Positions 8,762 to 18,560 of a DNA stretch of 64,000 nt are shown piece after piece. The translations under genes were made by a program, and so were the position numbers. The notes beneath the pieces were generated by a model that saw only the letters and a program-made list of their open reading frames with translations, had not been told where the DNA came from and did no database searches. Origin of the DNA: Roseivirga sp. UBA6052 (lineage in GTDB: Bacteria > Bacteroidota > Bacteroidia > Cytophagales > Cyclobacteriaceae); contig DIYO01000001.1 of NCBI GenBank assembly GCA_002427755.1, positions 124,001 to 188,000 on the forward strand, written 5' to 3'. Every line of letters begins with the position of its first letter. Within the stretch, counting starts at the first letter, position 1.

Positions 8762-11203
8762 ATGTTCAAAAACTATTTCAAAACAACACTTAGATCCCTT
8801 AAGAGAAATAAAGCCTTCTCTGCTATTAACATCTTTGGTTTAGCTGTAGGGTTAACGGCAGCCATTTTGATTTTTCAATATGCAGGATTTCAAAAAAGCT
8901 TTGATCAATATTTCCAAAATCACGACAGAATCTTCCGTGTGATGAATGAGCGGTTTGAAGGGGATAAAATGATTCAGCGTGGTCAGATTACCTATTCTGC
9001 AGTTGGGCCTCAATTGGTAGAAGATTATCCTGAGGTGGAAGTAAGTACAACGATGAACTTCTATACCAACTTACTCATTAGGTATGAGGATAATAAATTG
9101 GTACAGAACAGAGTGCCTTTTGCCGATGGGAACTTTTTCAAAGTTTTTGATTTTGAGTTATTGGCAGGAACTCGAGAAGGTATATTAAGCGAGCCACTAT
9201 CAACTGTGCTTACAGTCTCCGCGGCAGAAAGACTTCTAGGTCCTAAAGATGCAATTTCGGATTACTTAGATGAAGTAATCTATTTCCATGAAGATGGATT
9301 CAAGATAGTAGGCATTATGGAAGATGTATCTCAAAACAGTAGCCTTGTTTTTGATATGTTACTTTCACGTGAAAGCCTAATCAATTGGTGGGGAGAATCT
9401 GCACGCTTTTCATGGGTAGGCTCTGATTACTTCCACTACATCAAATTGAGTGAAGGTGCTAAGGCATCTGATCTAGAAGCGAAATTAGGCGACTTTAGTA
9501 ATAAATATTTTAAGGGTGATGAGGTAACCGGAACTTTTGAGAAATTTCATCTTCAACCTATTGGAGACGTTCATTTAGATGAATCTTACGAATATGAGAA
9601 TCATAGCACCATGAATGGTGGCTTGATTAATATCTTGATGCTCATTGCCTTCTTTATCTTAATCATGGCATGGGTTAATTATATCAATTTAACCACTTCC
9701 AGAGCATTACATAGAGCCAAAGAAGTAGGCATGAGAAAAGTGGTAGGTGCCAGCATTTGGCAGTTGCGCTATCAATTCTTACAAGAAGCAGTAGTCGTGA
9801 ATTTGTTGGGATTGATTTTGGCTATCACGATTGTCCAAATCTTCCAACAGCAGTACAATCAATTTACTGGAGTAGAGTATTCTCTTTTAGATACTGTCAT
9901 ACTCGAGTACAAAGGGGTTTCCATTTTGTACTGGTTCATTGGAATATTCATGATTGGAACATTAGCCTCTGCGGCATATCCGGCTTTTATTTTAAGTGCA
10001 TTTAAGCCTGCCCAAATTCTAAAAGCCAATGTTTCAAAATCTTCATCGGGTAATGTTTTGAGAAAGGCTCTTGTAGTTTTCCAATTTGTGCTTTCTACTT
10101 CCTTAATAGCTTTTACCGTAATTGTATCAAGCCAGACAAGCTTTATTCGCAATTACGATCTAGGTTATGACACGAGCCAGATAATGAATATTAATGGTCC
10201 AATGGATACTGATTTGGACACCACTTTTGTCACAGCAATTCACGCCTTTATAGATGAATTAGAAAGCAATTCAATGATAGAAAAGGTAGGGATAACGGGA
10301 GCAGAATTTGGGGCACAGCTATCCAGAACGTTTAATGTAAGAAGAGTAGGGAGTAACCAACCTGTAATGTTGAATAGACTACCTGCCAACTATGGATTTA
10401 TTGATGTTTATGATATTGAATTACTAGCTGGCAGGGGCTTTAGGAGAGAAGATCACAATAAGGATGGCAGACAAATCGATAAGCTAGTATTAAATGATAA
10501 GGCGAGAGAGTTGCTAGGCTTTGAAAGTGGTTTAGATGCTATAAACAAAAAAGTTCAGCTATTTGGAAGAGAGTTCTCTGTGGTTGGTGTTACTACTAAT
10601 TTTCATTTCCGTTCTGTAAAAGAAACTGTTGAGCCTATTATCATGCTACCATTCTATCAGGTGGATGGTGATATCTATCACATTAGGTACAATGCCAAAA
10701 ACACGCAAGAAGTTGTAAGTTTTGTAGCCGAGAAGTACGAGGAATTCTTTCCCGGAGATCAATTTGACTATGGCTTTATGGATGCTAGAGTACAAAGTGA
10801 ATATGAGCAAGATGTTCAATTTGGTAAGGTATTCAATGTCTTCTCGTTAATCGGAATTTCAATTGCCTGTTTAGGGCTGATTGGATTGGTAGGCTATTCG
10901 GCAACTAGACGAACAAAAGAGATAGGTGTAAGAAAGGTGCTTGGTGCAAGCATACTCGATATTCTCAAGGTGATCTCAGTTGATTTTCTGATGCTTATTG
11001 GAGTGGCTACCTTACTGGCATTACCACTAATCTATTTGGGCGCAAGCGACTGGTTAAACTCATTCCAAAATAGAATCAGCTTGTCTATATGGTTCTTCAT
11101 TATACCAACTTTAGTGGTTTTCGTGATCGCTTTGATGATCATACTTTCTCAAACTATCAGAACTGCACAAGCAAATCCTGTTCAATCACTTAGAGAAGAT
11201 TAA
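8762..11203 (+). CDS. FtsX/MacB-type ABC permease (1 of 3)
   Basis: This 813-residue integral membrane protein has the duplicated layout common in Bacteroidota. It starts with a transmembrane helix (about 20-42), a periplasmic MacB-PCD domain (about 50-280) and a first FtsX core with three helices (about 285-455). A second periplasmic domain follows (about 460-680), then a last FtsX core (about 690-810). The coupling signature AKEVGMRKVVGAS and its repeat TKEIGVRKVLGAS follow the expected pattern. It ends in QANPVQSLRED. No ATPase or membrane-fusion gene is adjacent, so the partner ATPase must be encoded elsewhere. It is the first gene of a three-gene operon behind the putative sigma-54 promoter. 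Confidence 0.92.
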   Translation: MFKNYFKTTLRSLKRNKAFSAINIFGLAVGLTAAILIFQYAGFQKSFDQYFQNHDRIFRVMNERFEGDKMIQRGQITYSAVGPQLVEDYPEVEVSTTMNFYTNLLIRYEDNKLVQNRVPFADGNFFKVFDFELLAGTREGILSEPLSTVLTVSAAERLLGPKDAISDYLDEVIYFHEDGFKIVGIMEDVSQNSSLVFDMLLSRESLINWWGESARFSWVGSDYFHYIKLSEGAKASDLEAKLGDFSNKYFKGDEVTGTFEKFHLQPIGDVHLDESYEYENHSTMNGGLINILMLIAFFILIMAWVNYINLTTSRALHRAKEVGMRKVVGASIWQLRYQFLQEAVVVNLLGLILAITIVQIFQQQYNQFTGVEYSLLDTVILEYKGVSILYWFIGIFMIGTLASAAYPAFILSAFKPAQILKANVSKSSSGNVLRKALVVFQFVLSTSLIAFTVIVSSQTSFIRNYDLGYDTSQIMNINGPMDTDLDTTFVTAIHAFIDELESNSMIEKVGITGAEFGAQLSRTFNVRRVGSNQPVMLNRLPANYGFIDVYDIELLAGRGFRREDHNKDGRQIDKLVLNDKARELLGFESGLDAINKKVQLFGREFSVVGVTTNFHFRSVKETVEPIIMLPFYQVDGDIYHIRYNAKNTQEVVSFVAEKYEEFFPGDQFDYGFMDARVQSEYEQDVQFGKVFNVFSLIGISIACLGLIGLVGYSATRRTKEIGVRKVLGASILDILKVISVDFLMLIGVATLLALPLIYLGASDWLNSFQNRISLSIWFFIIPTLVVFVIALMIILSQTIRTAQANPVQSLRED

Positions 11204-11205
11204 TA

Positions 11206-13614
11206 ATGCTTAGAAACTACTTTAAAACCACTTTCCGTACACTATCCAAGCAAAAGGTCTTCACATTTATTAATGTGGTCGGGTTGGCTTTGTCAATGGT
11301 GGCGTGCCTTCTGATTCTCAAATACGTAGAGTTTGAAAGAAGCTTCGATCAATTTCATGACAATGAAAGTCAGTTGTATCGTGTATTTCGAGTGGCTGAA
11401 GGTGAAAGTATTGATGATGGCGTAGTTTCTGTTTTTCCGGGCTTAACACCAATAATGAGGAATGATATTCCTGGTTTTGAGCATGTGGCCAGAATGATAG
11501 GTTCAGATAAAATCTTTCAGTCTTTTGCATTAACAAGTTACAAGGGTCAGGAGTCGAGAACCTTCAATATTGATCTCCCTTACTTTGCAGATCATGATTT
11601 GCTGAACATCTTCAGTTTCGATTGGAAAGAAGGAGGAGATAGCGTAAAGCTAGATGCACCTTATCGGGTAATTATATCTTCTTCAATTGCTCAGAAGTTC
11701 TTTGGTAATGAATCGGCATTGGGTAAGACCCTCCATCTCAAAAACCTTAAGGCTGATCTACTAATAACAGGTGTTTTTGAAGATTGGCCTAAAAATTCGC
11801 ATGTCAATTTTGAAGTAGTATGTTCCTTTTCTTCATTGCCAAAAGAGTGGAAACTGGACAATGATTTCGGCTGGGGTAACTACTATACCTATGTAGAGCT
11901 ATCTGATGGTGCTGATGTTAAAGCGCTAGGAGAGAAGCTAACTGAAGAAGCTTGGGCGAGAGAGCCTTGGTATGAGGAAGAAGGCCTAAAATTCATGCTT
12001 CAAAGCTTGAGTGGAATTCACCTTGATTCTCATCATTCTTATGAAATTGAGGCAAATGGAAACAGAAATGCTGTTCTTTTTCTATCGATTATCGGTGTAT
12101 TTATAATGCTGATAGCTTGGGTGAACTATGTTAACCTAAGCACCTCTAAACTTATTGATAGAGCAAAAGAAGTCGGTATAAGAAAGGTGATGGGTTCGCC
12201 AAAAAGCCAGCTGATCGTTCAGTTTCTTTTGGAATCGCTTGTTATCAATACGATAGCCATCATTCTAGCGATCACGATAATTCAGCTAACCGTTGGTTTC
12301 TTTGAAGATCTTTTGGCTATAGACCTAGACTTTTTTGGTCCTCGACATTTATTAAAAACAGGTCTAACCTTATTAGCTTTTACTGTTGGCGCCTTGCTGT
12401 TTGGTTTATATCCATCTGTGTTATTCGCTAATCAAAAGATTGTTACTGTAGTAAAAGGTAAGTCTAAAGTTGACAAAAGAGGGCTCGTTTTGCGTAAGGG
12501 TCTTACGGCATTTCAATATGCTATTGCCGCTCTATTGCTGTTTGGTACACTCGGTATAAGCCACCAACTATCATTTATCCAAAATCAGTCTTTGGGTATG
12601 AATATCGAACAGACTTTAATTGTTAAGAAGCCTTTTATAGAACAAGGTGAGCGTCAAACAGCTAAGAGCACTTTTATCAATAGGGTCAATCAATTATCAA
12701 GTGTTTCTGCGGTAAGTGCCTCTTCTGAAATCCCAGGCAATTACATCACTTATGCGCGTTGGGTAAGGCTCGGTACAGAACGAGATGTGAAATCTACCTA
12801 CGGCAAGGTGATTGCCATAGACTCTGCTTTCATAGATCTTTATGAAATAGAGGTAAAACACGGCCGTGCTTTTTCATCGGAATTTAACGATGAAAAATCT
12901 TTACTCATGGGCTTATCTACAGCCAATGATCTATTTGACAATGAAGTTGAATCTTGGATAGGGAAGACAGTCTATTACATGATGGAGCCTTATGAGTTAG
13001 TAGGGATCGTAGATGATATAAGCAATGAATCGTTGAAAGAGGAGAAGGAACCACTGTTTTATACCAATCACGATCGTGTGAGGTTCTTTTCCATCAAACT
13101 GGGGACTGAGGATTTACCCAATACCATTGCGTCAATAGGTGAGATCTTTAATGAATCCTTCGAATCTAGTCATTATGATTATTTCTTTCTTGATGACTAC
13201 TTCGACCGACAATATGCTGCTGATAGACTGTTTGGGAAGATCTTTAGATTCTTTTCTGTCCTCGCCATTATCATAACGGTACTTGGATTGTTCGGACTCT
13301 CACTGTACAACATTACTCAGCGTTCAAAAGAGATAAGCATTAGAAAAGTATTAGGAGCTGAGGTTACTCAATTGTTTAGACTGCTTACGCAGGAGTATTT
13401 CATATTACTTCTGATCTCTCTTCTGATAGCACTTCCTATTGGTACTTACTTGCTCAAGCATTGGTTGGCAGAATTCGCTAACCAAATGACCATAGACGTT
13501 AGTCTTTACCTAATTCCGGTTGCCATTTTATTACTCTTAACGCTTGTCACGGTCTGTTATCAAGTACTAAAAGTTGCGCAAGCGAATCCTGTAGAATCAC
13601 TTAGAAACGAATAG
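11206..13614 (+). CDS. FtsX/MacB-type ABC permease (2 of 3)
   Basis: A paralogue of its upstream neighbour, 802 residues, starting two bases after that gene's stop codon, so the two are surely co-translated. The same domain order is visible: N-terminal helix, periplasmic domain, FtsX core with AKEVGIRKVMGSP, second periplasmic domain and second FtsX core with SKEISIRKVLGAE, ending NPVESLRNE. The periplasmic domains differ strongly from those of the other two copies, suggesting different substrates or partners within one complex. The likely role is mechanotransmission or export of a lipid, peptide or antibiotic, by analogy to MacB. Confidence 0.92.
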   Translation: MLRNYFKTTFRTLSKQKVFTFINVVGLALSMVACLLILKYVEFERSFDQFHDNESQLYRVFRVAEGESIDDGVVSVFPGLTPIMRNDIPGFEHVARMIGSDKIFQSFALTSYKGQESRTFNIDLPYFADHDLLNIFSFDWKEGGDSVKLDAPYRVIISSSIAQKFFGNESALGKTLHLKNLKADLLITGVFEDWPKNSHVNFEVVCSFSSLPKEWKLDNDFGWGNYYTYVELSDGADVKALGEKLTEEAWAREPWYEEEGLKFMLQSLSGIHLDSHHSYEIEANGNRNAVLFLSIIGVFIMLIAWVNYVNLSTSKLIDRAKEVGIRKVMGSPKSQLIVQFLLESLVINTIAIILAITIIQLTVGFFEDLLAIDLDFFGPRHLLKTGLTLLAFTVGALLFGLYPSVLFANQKIVTVVKGKSKVDKRGLVLRKGLTAFQYAIAALLLFGTLGISHQLSFIQNQSLGMNIEQTLIVKKPFIEQGERQTAKSTFINRVNQLSSVSAVSASSEIPGNYITYARWVRLGTERDVKSTYGKVIAIDSAFIDLYEIEVKHGRAFSSEFNDEKSLLMGLSTANDLFDNEVESWIGKTVYYMMEPYELVGIVDDISNESLKEEKEPLFYTNHDRVRFFSIKLGTEDLPNTIASIGEIFNESFESSHYDYFFLDDYFDRQYAADRLFGKIFRFFSVLAIIITVLGLFGLSLYNITQRSKEISIRKVLGAEVTQLFRLLTQEYFILLLISLLIALPIGTYLLKHWLAEFANQMTIDVSLYLIPVAILLLLTLVTVCYQVLKVAQANPVESLRNE

Positions 13615-13635
13615 TCAAATTCACAATACAACAAC

Positions 13636-16077
13636 ATGAACAAGAATCATTTTGCCATCGCATTAAGAAACTTTAGAAAGAGAAAGGCTTTTACCTTCAT
13701 CAATACGCTTGGTCTAACCGTTGGCATGACGGTCTGCCTATTGATTTTGGCTTATGCCAAATACGAGATGAGCTTTGATAACTTTCACCCGAATTCTCAG
13801 CTGATTTACAGAACATCTGTAGACATCTATAATGGAGATGTGCTTCAAGATAGAGATGCACAATGCTATCCTGCCTTAGGTGGCTTAGCTGTAGAAGAAT
13901 TCCCAGAGATTGAAAACTATGGTATGGTGAGACATATCGGTAGAATACTGTTTAAAAACGAAAACGTAGCTTTCAACGAAGACAGGGTGTATTTCGCTAA
14001 TCCGGGCTGGTTGGAAATATTTGATTGGCAAGTAATCAAAGGAAACCCTGAAGAAGCTTTGACTCAGGCAGATAAAGTGATCCTAACAGAGACTATTGCC
14101 AAAAAGTATTTTGGTGATGAAGATCCGTTGGGCAAGAAATTATCGCTAGTTCCAGGTGGGGGAGAAGTGGAGATGGTCGTTTCTGCTATCATCAAAGATG
14201 TTCCTGAAAACACACACTTGAGCTTCGACATTCTTGTTTCTTGGGAATCAGGCGTGAAGTATCTAGGTTGGGAATTAGAGAATTGGAATGGTAACAACGA
14301 ATTCGTTTATCTCTTGGCAAATCAGCCATTGAGTGATGATTTTGACGAGCGTCTAAATGCCAGTATAGACAAACGTGTTGAAGCCGATAGAGAAGAGCTT
14401 ATTGTAACTCAGCCTTTAACGGATATTCATCTCTATTCTGATAGATCTTACGAAGCGGAAGCTAATGGAGATTATAAGATTGTTCAAATACTCTTGCTAG
14501 TAGCAGGATTCGTACTGCTAGTGGCTTGGGTTAATTACATCAATTTAGCGACAGCCAAATCATTAGAAAGAGCTAAAGAGGTAGGGGTTAGAAAGGTATT
14601 GGGAAGCTCCAAATCGGAGTTAGTATTTCAATTCTTGACTGAGTCATTTTTGATCAATTTCTTGGCCTTGGTGCTCACCTTTACGCTCTTACAAGCTGTA
14701 TTGCCCATATTCAATCAGTTCAGTGGTTTATCCTTAAGCATTAACCCATTAGCTGACACGCAATTACTCTGGCAAGTGTTGACGCTCTATTTTGTTGGGT
14801 CATTTGCTTCAGGTTTATATCCTGCATTTATTCTCTCTAATTATAAGCCATTGGTAGTGTTAAGAGGTAAAATGAGAGACTCCAAAAAGGGTTCGTTGTT
14901 GCGTAGGTCTTTAGTTGTATTTCAGTTTTTAATTACCATGCTTTTGCTTGTGGGCACTATGACCATTTATCAGCAGGTGAATTACATGAGAACATTAAAG
15001 CTGGGATTTGATAAGGAACAAGTTTTGGTACTTAGAACGCCTCTTTTACCAGATGGTGATGATGTGATTTCGATGAAACTGAATTCATTAAGAAATGAAC
15101 TAAATCAACTGCCTGAGATTAAGAATGTAGCTTTTTCAGAAACTATGATGGGCAATGGTACAATTGATTTAAACAGTACAACCGGCCTAGAATCTTTGGA
15201 AAACAATGTAGGAGGGAACCTTAACTTCTATATGTACCGAGTGGACTCTGCTTATTTCAATACACTAGGTATAGAAGTGTTAGCAGGAAGAAATTTTGAT
15301 AATAGCCTAGATGCTCAAGCCTATGCGAAAGACTCGCCATTAAATCACGGTTTGATTCTTAATGAGACCGGAAGAAAATTATTAGGTTATGAGACTAATG
15401 AGGCGGCTATCGGAAGTCCAGTAAAGTTGAATTGGGAAAGAAAGATTATTGGCGTGATATCTGACTACAATCATAATTCACTCAAAACAGACGTAGATCC
15501 GATGTTCATTATGTTTGATAAGAATTTAAGTTCGGCACAGTATGTCTCTATTAAACTAGAAGGTGCCAGTGATAATTACAGCGCTTTAATAGAGAAAGTG
15601 GAAAGGACTTATCGAGATATATATTCAGAAAGCGATTTTGAATACTATTTCTTAGACGATAAGTTTAATCAACTCTATAATGCAGATCAGCAGTTTGGTG
15701 TCATCTTTACCTCATTCTCTGTCATTACCATTTTTGTGGCGATTCTAGGCCTTTTTGGATTGGTATTGTATGAAGTGCAACAACGAGTGAAAGAGATTGG
15801 GATTCGAAAAGTCTTAGGAGCTTCCGTCAACTCAATTGTGCGTTTATTCTCTATCAATTTCTTGAAGCTTATCGGGTTATCTATCCTGATTTCTTCGCCA
15901 CTAGCCTTTTTAGGTATGGAGGAGTGGCTTTCTAGTTATGCTTACAGAATTAGTTTCAGTATTGAGTATTTAATCATACCAGCTGTTGTGCTAGTTATTA
16001 TCGCTTTAGCCACCATATCAATACAAGCCTTGAGAGTGGCACATAGTAATCCGATAGAATCGTTAAGAAACGAATAA
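13636..16077 (+). CDS. FtsX/MacB-type ABC permease (3 of 3)
   Basis: The third paralogue has 813 residues and begins 21 bases after the second. It repeats the architecture: helix 20-42, MacB-PCD, FtsX core with AKEVGVRKVLGSS, MacB-PCD, FtsX core with VKEIGIRKVLGAS, C-terminal NPIESLRNE. Three full-length copies in a row without an ATP-binding subunit is notable because FtsX-type proteins work as dimers: hetero-dimers are possible. The operon ends here; the next gene is convergent and a strong hairpin (16086-16111) separates them. Confidence 0.92.
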   Translation: MNKNHFAIALRNFRKRKAFTFINTLGLTVGMTVCLLILAYAKYEMSFDNFHPNSQLIYRTSVDIYNGDVLQDRDAQCYPALGGLAVEEFPEIENYGMVRHIGRILFKNENVAFNEDRVYFANPGWLEIFDWQVIKGNPEEALTQADKVILTETIAKKYFGDEDPLGKKLSLVPGGGEVEMVVSAIIKDVPENTHLSFDILVSWESGVKYLGWELENWNGNNEFVYLLANQPLSDDFDERLNASIDKRVEADREELIVTQPLTDIHLYSDRSYEAEANGDYKIVQILLLVAGFVLLVAWVNYINLATAKSLERAKEVGVRKVLGSSKSELVFQFLTESFLINFLALVLTFTLLQAVLPIFNQFSGLSLSINPLADTQLLWQVLTLYFVGSFASGLYPAFILSNYKPLVVLRGKMRDSKKGSLLRRSLVVFQFLITMLLLVGTMTIYQQVNYMRTLKLGFDKEQVLVLRTPLLPDGDDVISMKLNSLRNELNQLPEIKNVAFSETMMGNGTIDLNSTTGLESLENNVGGNLNFYMYRVDSAYFNTLGIEVLAGRNFDNSLDAQAYAKDSPLNHGLILNETGRKLLGYETNEAAIGSPVKLNWERKIIGVISDYNHNSLKTDVDPMFIMFDKNLSSAQYVSIKLEGASDNYSALIEKVERTYRDIYSESDFEYYFLDDKFNQLYNADQQFGVIFTSFSVITIFVAILGLFGLVLYEVQQRVKEIGIRKVLGASVNSIVRLFSINFLKLIGLSILISSPLAFLGMEEWLSSYAYRISFSIEYLIIPAVVLVIIALATISIQALRVAHSNPIESLRNE

Positions 16078-16111
16078 AAAAAAGAGGCGTAAGGAGATTT
16101 CTCCTTACGCC
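16078..16111 (-). terminator. Rho-independent terminator of 16142-16543
   Basis: A 12-bp perfect stem, GGCGTAAGGAGA with TCTCCTTACGCC (16086-16097 and 16100-16111), is followed on the minus strand by a run of T residues (complement of the A-run 16078-16083). It therefore terminates the minus-strand gene at 16142-16543. The convergent permease operon can also use the hairpin, but without a T-run on its strand. Confidence 0.85.
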
Positions 16112-16141
16112 CACAACCAAAACATACTACGTATATAATCT

Positions 16142-16543
16142 TTAATTTCCTCTACGGTTACCGCCTCTACGTCTTCTCTGTGGTCTGTTCTCTTTCCACT
16201 CTTCGTATTTAGCCCATTGCGCTTCAGAAAAAATACTTTTTAGCTCTTTATCCATTTCTTCTTGAATCTCCTGAAAAGCCTCTCTCATGCCTTCTCGGCT
16301 TCTTGCCGCCATGGCCTCTTCCATTTTTTCTCTACGTGCTTCGGCAGAAGATAAGAGTACCTCATAAGTCTTTTCGTATTGCTCATCTGATAGGCCAAAC
16401 TCTTCTTGCATGCGCTCTGCCTGAGCTGTTGCTTGCTCTTCTGGTGACAGGCGTTGTCTCTGTCCTTGGCCACCACCTCTTTGTGCTTGCGCTGCAAATG
16501 CTACTAGCATCAGCAGACTAAATAATATAAATGTCTTTCTCAT
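16142..16543 (-). CDS. Exported helical protein, Spy/CpxP- or DUF4890-like
   Basis: The 133-residue product has a signal peptide (ILFSLLMLVAFAAQAQ), a Gly/Arg/Gln-rich linker, a helical core and a basic Arg-rich tail (RRRRGGNRRG). The core pattern LSPEEQATAQAERMQEEFGLSDEQYEKTYEVLL resembles LTxxQ-type periplasmic stress proteins (Spy/CpxP), a resemblance of pattern only. In Bacteroidota such small proteins often respond to envelope stress. It may form an operon with the exported protein at 16613-17167, which lies 69 bases upstream. Confidence 0.65.
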   Translation of the reverse strand: MRKTFILFSLLMLVAFAAQAQRGGGQGQRQRLSPEEQATAQAERMQEEFGLSDEQYEKTYEVLLSSAEARREKMEEAMAARSREGMREAFQEIQEEMDKELKSIFSEAQWAKYEEWKENRPQRRRRGGNRRGN

Positions 16544-16612
16544 TGTCGTTCAATTTCAATGCTTTGATTAACAAATGAATGAAAGGTTTAATTGGTAAGA
16601 GATTTTCTGGTT

Positions 16613-17167
16613 TTATTCTAGTCTGTTACTAAACCCAAAAGGGAAATTGGATTGTTGTTGGCCAGTTGTAGGATTAACTTTCGATAACCACATATTGAAA
16701 TATTTGGCAGTGTTGCCATTACTCACAACAGGTGCCATAGCTTCAATAACTTGCTGACGAAATTTTTGATCTACCGAAGGCCTGAGCTTTTTGAGCTCTT
16801 GTTTTTCATACAAAGTTCGTTGCTTGGGGCCCTTTGAAGCAGCTCCTCCAGTCAAACTATCCAACTCCTTTATTCTTTTATCAAAAATCGGTACTATGGC
16901 TTGAAAGAGACTGGCATGCCAACCTTCGGATTGCCGTAGTTCCTCTCGAAATTTTTTGAGCTCCGATGGCGATCTTTGTCGTCCAAGATTGGGGTTAGAT
17001 TCGTAAATTATAAATTCTTCCAAGTTTCTGACTAAACCTCTAGCTTGTTTATTAGCTAAATCAGAATACTGTGGAATGTACAACTGGCTTTGACGCGGTT
17101 GTTGTTGCTGTCCGATCGCAGGAAGAGATAAAGTAAGTAGTATTATGAGAGTTCCGATTTTTTTCAT
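16613..17167 (-). CDS. Exported protein of unknown function
   Basis: No family is recognised. It has 184 residues with a signal peptide (IGTLIILLTLSLPAIGQ), a Gln-rich mature start (QQQQPRQSQLYIPQ) and a mostly helical remainder containing LKKFREELRQSEGWHASLFQAIVP-like heptads. The C-terminal part (STPTTGQQQSNFPFGF-like) is again Gln-rich. It is encoded directly upstream of the LTxxQ-like protein on the same strand, so a shared envelope role is plausible but unproven. Confidence 0.6.
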   Translation of the reverse strand: MKKIGTLIILLTLSLPAIGQQQQPRQSQLYIPQYSDLANKQARGLVRNLEEFIIYESNPNLGRQRSPSELKKFREELRQSEGWHASLFQAIVPIFDKRIKELDSLTGGAASKGPKQRTLYEKQELKKLRPSVDQKFRQQVIEAMAPVVSNGNTAKYFNMWLSKVNPTTGQQQSNFPFGFSNRLE

Positions 17168-17287
17168 TTTGAAGTGTTTGTTTCGATTAAGTTATTCAAT
17201 CAATAACAAAAAATGAAGGCAACAAAAATAAGATTCTGCTTCTATAGCGGATGGAATTTTTACTTACAGCATTAATGAAATATAAGT

Positions 17288-18490
17288 CTAGGCGATCTCT
17301 CCAGAACCAATGAGTTCATTATCATCATACCAAGCCACAAATTGTCCCGGTGCTATGCCTCTTTGGAACTCATCGAAGATGATGTAGATTCCATCAGGTT
17401 CCATAAAGAGCTCAGCCCATTCTAAGAGCTGGCGATAACGAATTCTAGTTAAGAACCTTTTAGCATAACCAACCTCCATTTTTAGATCTTCTCTCACCCA
17501 ATGCATTTCAGCATTCGGAACAAATAAGCCTTTTCTGAGCAACCCAGGATGGTTTTCACCTTGGCCGGTATAGATTACATTATGCTCTGTATCCTTTTGA
17601 ATAATGAAAAGAGGTTCTGGTGTTCCGCCAATACCAAGCCCTTTTCTTTGACCTATGGTATAGTAATGGGCACCATTGTGTTCACCCACCTTTTTGCCAT
17701 CCTTAGGAGTATAGGTATAGGGCTTTGTCAAGAACTCTAATTCTTCTCGCTTAGAGTCGAACACTTTATCACCGTTGATTCTGAAATCATCGAAATTTGA
17801 ATCTGTTGCTGCTAGCTCTTTAACAACACCTGTTTTAGGCTGCAACTGCTGCTGAAGAAAATCCGGAAGTCTGACTTTACCGATAAAGCATAAACCCTGA
17901 GAATCTTTCTTTTCAGCAGTAACCAAATCCAATTCTTTGGCAATCTCTCGCACCTGAGACTTCTGTAAATGTCCAATAGGGAAGAGGGCCTTGCTTAATT
18001 GCTCCTGACTCAATTGACATAAGAAGTAACTCTGGTCTTTATTAGGATCAGCTCCTGCCAGAAGCCTGTGAATTTCTTTACCATCTTTTTCAATGGTTTC
18101 TTTCTGTACGTAATGTCCTGTAGCTACAAAGTCAGCTTTCAGTTTCATAGCCGCCTTTAAGAAGATATCGAACTTAACTTCTCTGTTGCAGAGAATGTCT
18201 GGGTTAGGGGTTCTTCCTTTCTCATACTCAGCAAACATATAGTCGACTATACGTTCTTTGTATTGCTCGCTGAGATCAATCACGTGAAAGGGAATGCCCA
18301 ACTTCTCTGCCACTGCTAGTGCATCGTTGCTGTCTTCTATCCAAGGACACTCTTCTGAGATAATCACCGAATCATCTACCCAGTTGCGCATGAACATAGC
18401 AATTACCTCATAGCCTTGCTCCATTAATAAATGAGCAGTTACACTACTATCAACACCACCAGAAAGACCTACTACAACTCTTTTTGCCAT
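17288..18490 (-). CDS. mnmA: tRNA 2-thiouridine(34) synthase MnmA
   Basis: MnmA activates C2 of U34 in tRNA-Lys, -Glu and -Gln with ATP and inserts sulfur. The PP-loop GLSGGVDSS is at residues 8-16. The two catalytic cysteines are seen in TPNPDILCNREVKF (about residue 101) and DSQGLCFIG (about 206), and the tRNA-binding HYYTIGQRKGLGIGG is intact. At 400 residues it is longer than the E. coli protein (about 370). The difference is mainly an insert of about 40 residues between LPDFLQQQL and the GEH of the beta-barrel domain. It is a single gene with its own promoter at 18527-18560. Confidence 0.97.
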   Translation of the reverse strand: MAKRVVVGLSGGVDSSVTAHLLMEQGYEVIAMFMRNWVDDSVIISEECPWIEDSNDALAVAEKLGIPFHVIDLSEQYKERIVDYMFAEYEKGRTPNPDILCNREVKFDIFLKAAMKLKADFVATGHYVQKETIEKDGKEIHRLLAGADPNKDQSYFLCQLSQEQLSKALFPIGHLQKSQVREIAKELDLVTAEKKDSQGLCFIGKVRLPDFLQQQLQPKTGVVKELAATDSNFDDFRINGDKVFDSKREELEFLTKPYTYTPKDGKKVGEHNGAHYYTIGQRKGLGIGGTPEPLFIIQKDTEHNVIYTGQGENHPGLLRKGLFVPNAEMHWVREDLKMEVGYAKRFLTRIRYRQLLEWAELFMEPDGIYIIFDEFQRGIAPGQFVAWYDDNELIGSGEIA

Positions 18491-18526
18491 GATTCTTCTT
18501 AATTACGAAGGCTAACAACCAAAACG

Positions 18527-18560
18527 CAAAAATAGTTGAATTACAGAGAATTTATTCAAA
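18527..18560 (-). promoter_or_regulatory. Bacteroidota-type promoter of mnmA
   Basis: On the minus strand a TTTG (18560-18557) lies 22 bases ahead of TATTTTTG (18534-18527), which matches the -7 consensus TAnnTTTG exactly. The spacing is at the long end of the usual range. A start near 18520 gives a leader of about 30 bases. The -33 box overlaps the 3' end of the CPBP protease gene. Confidence 0.55.
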
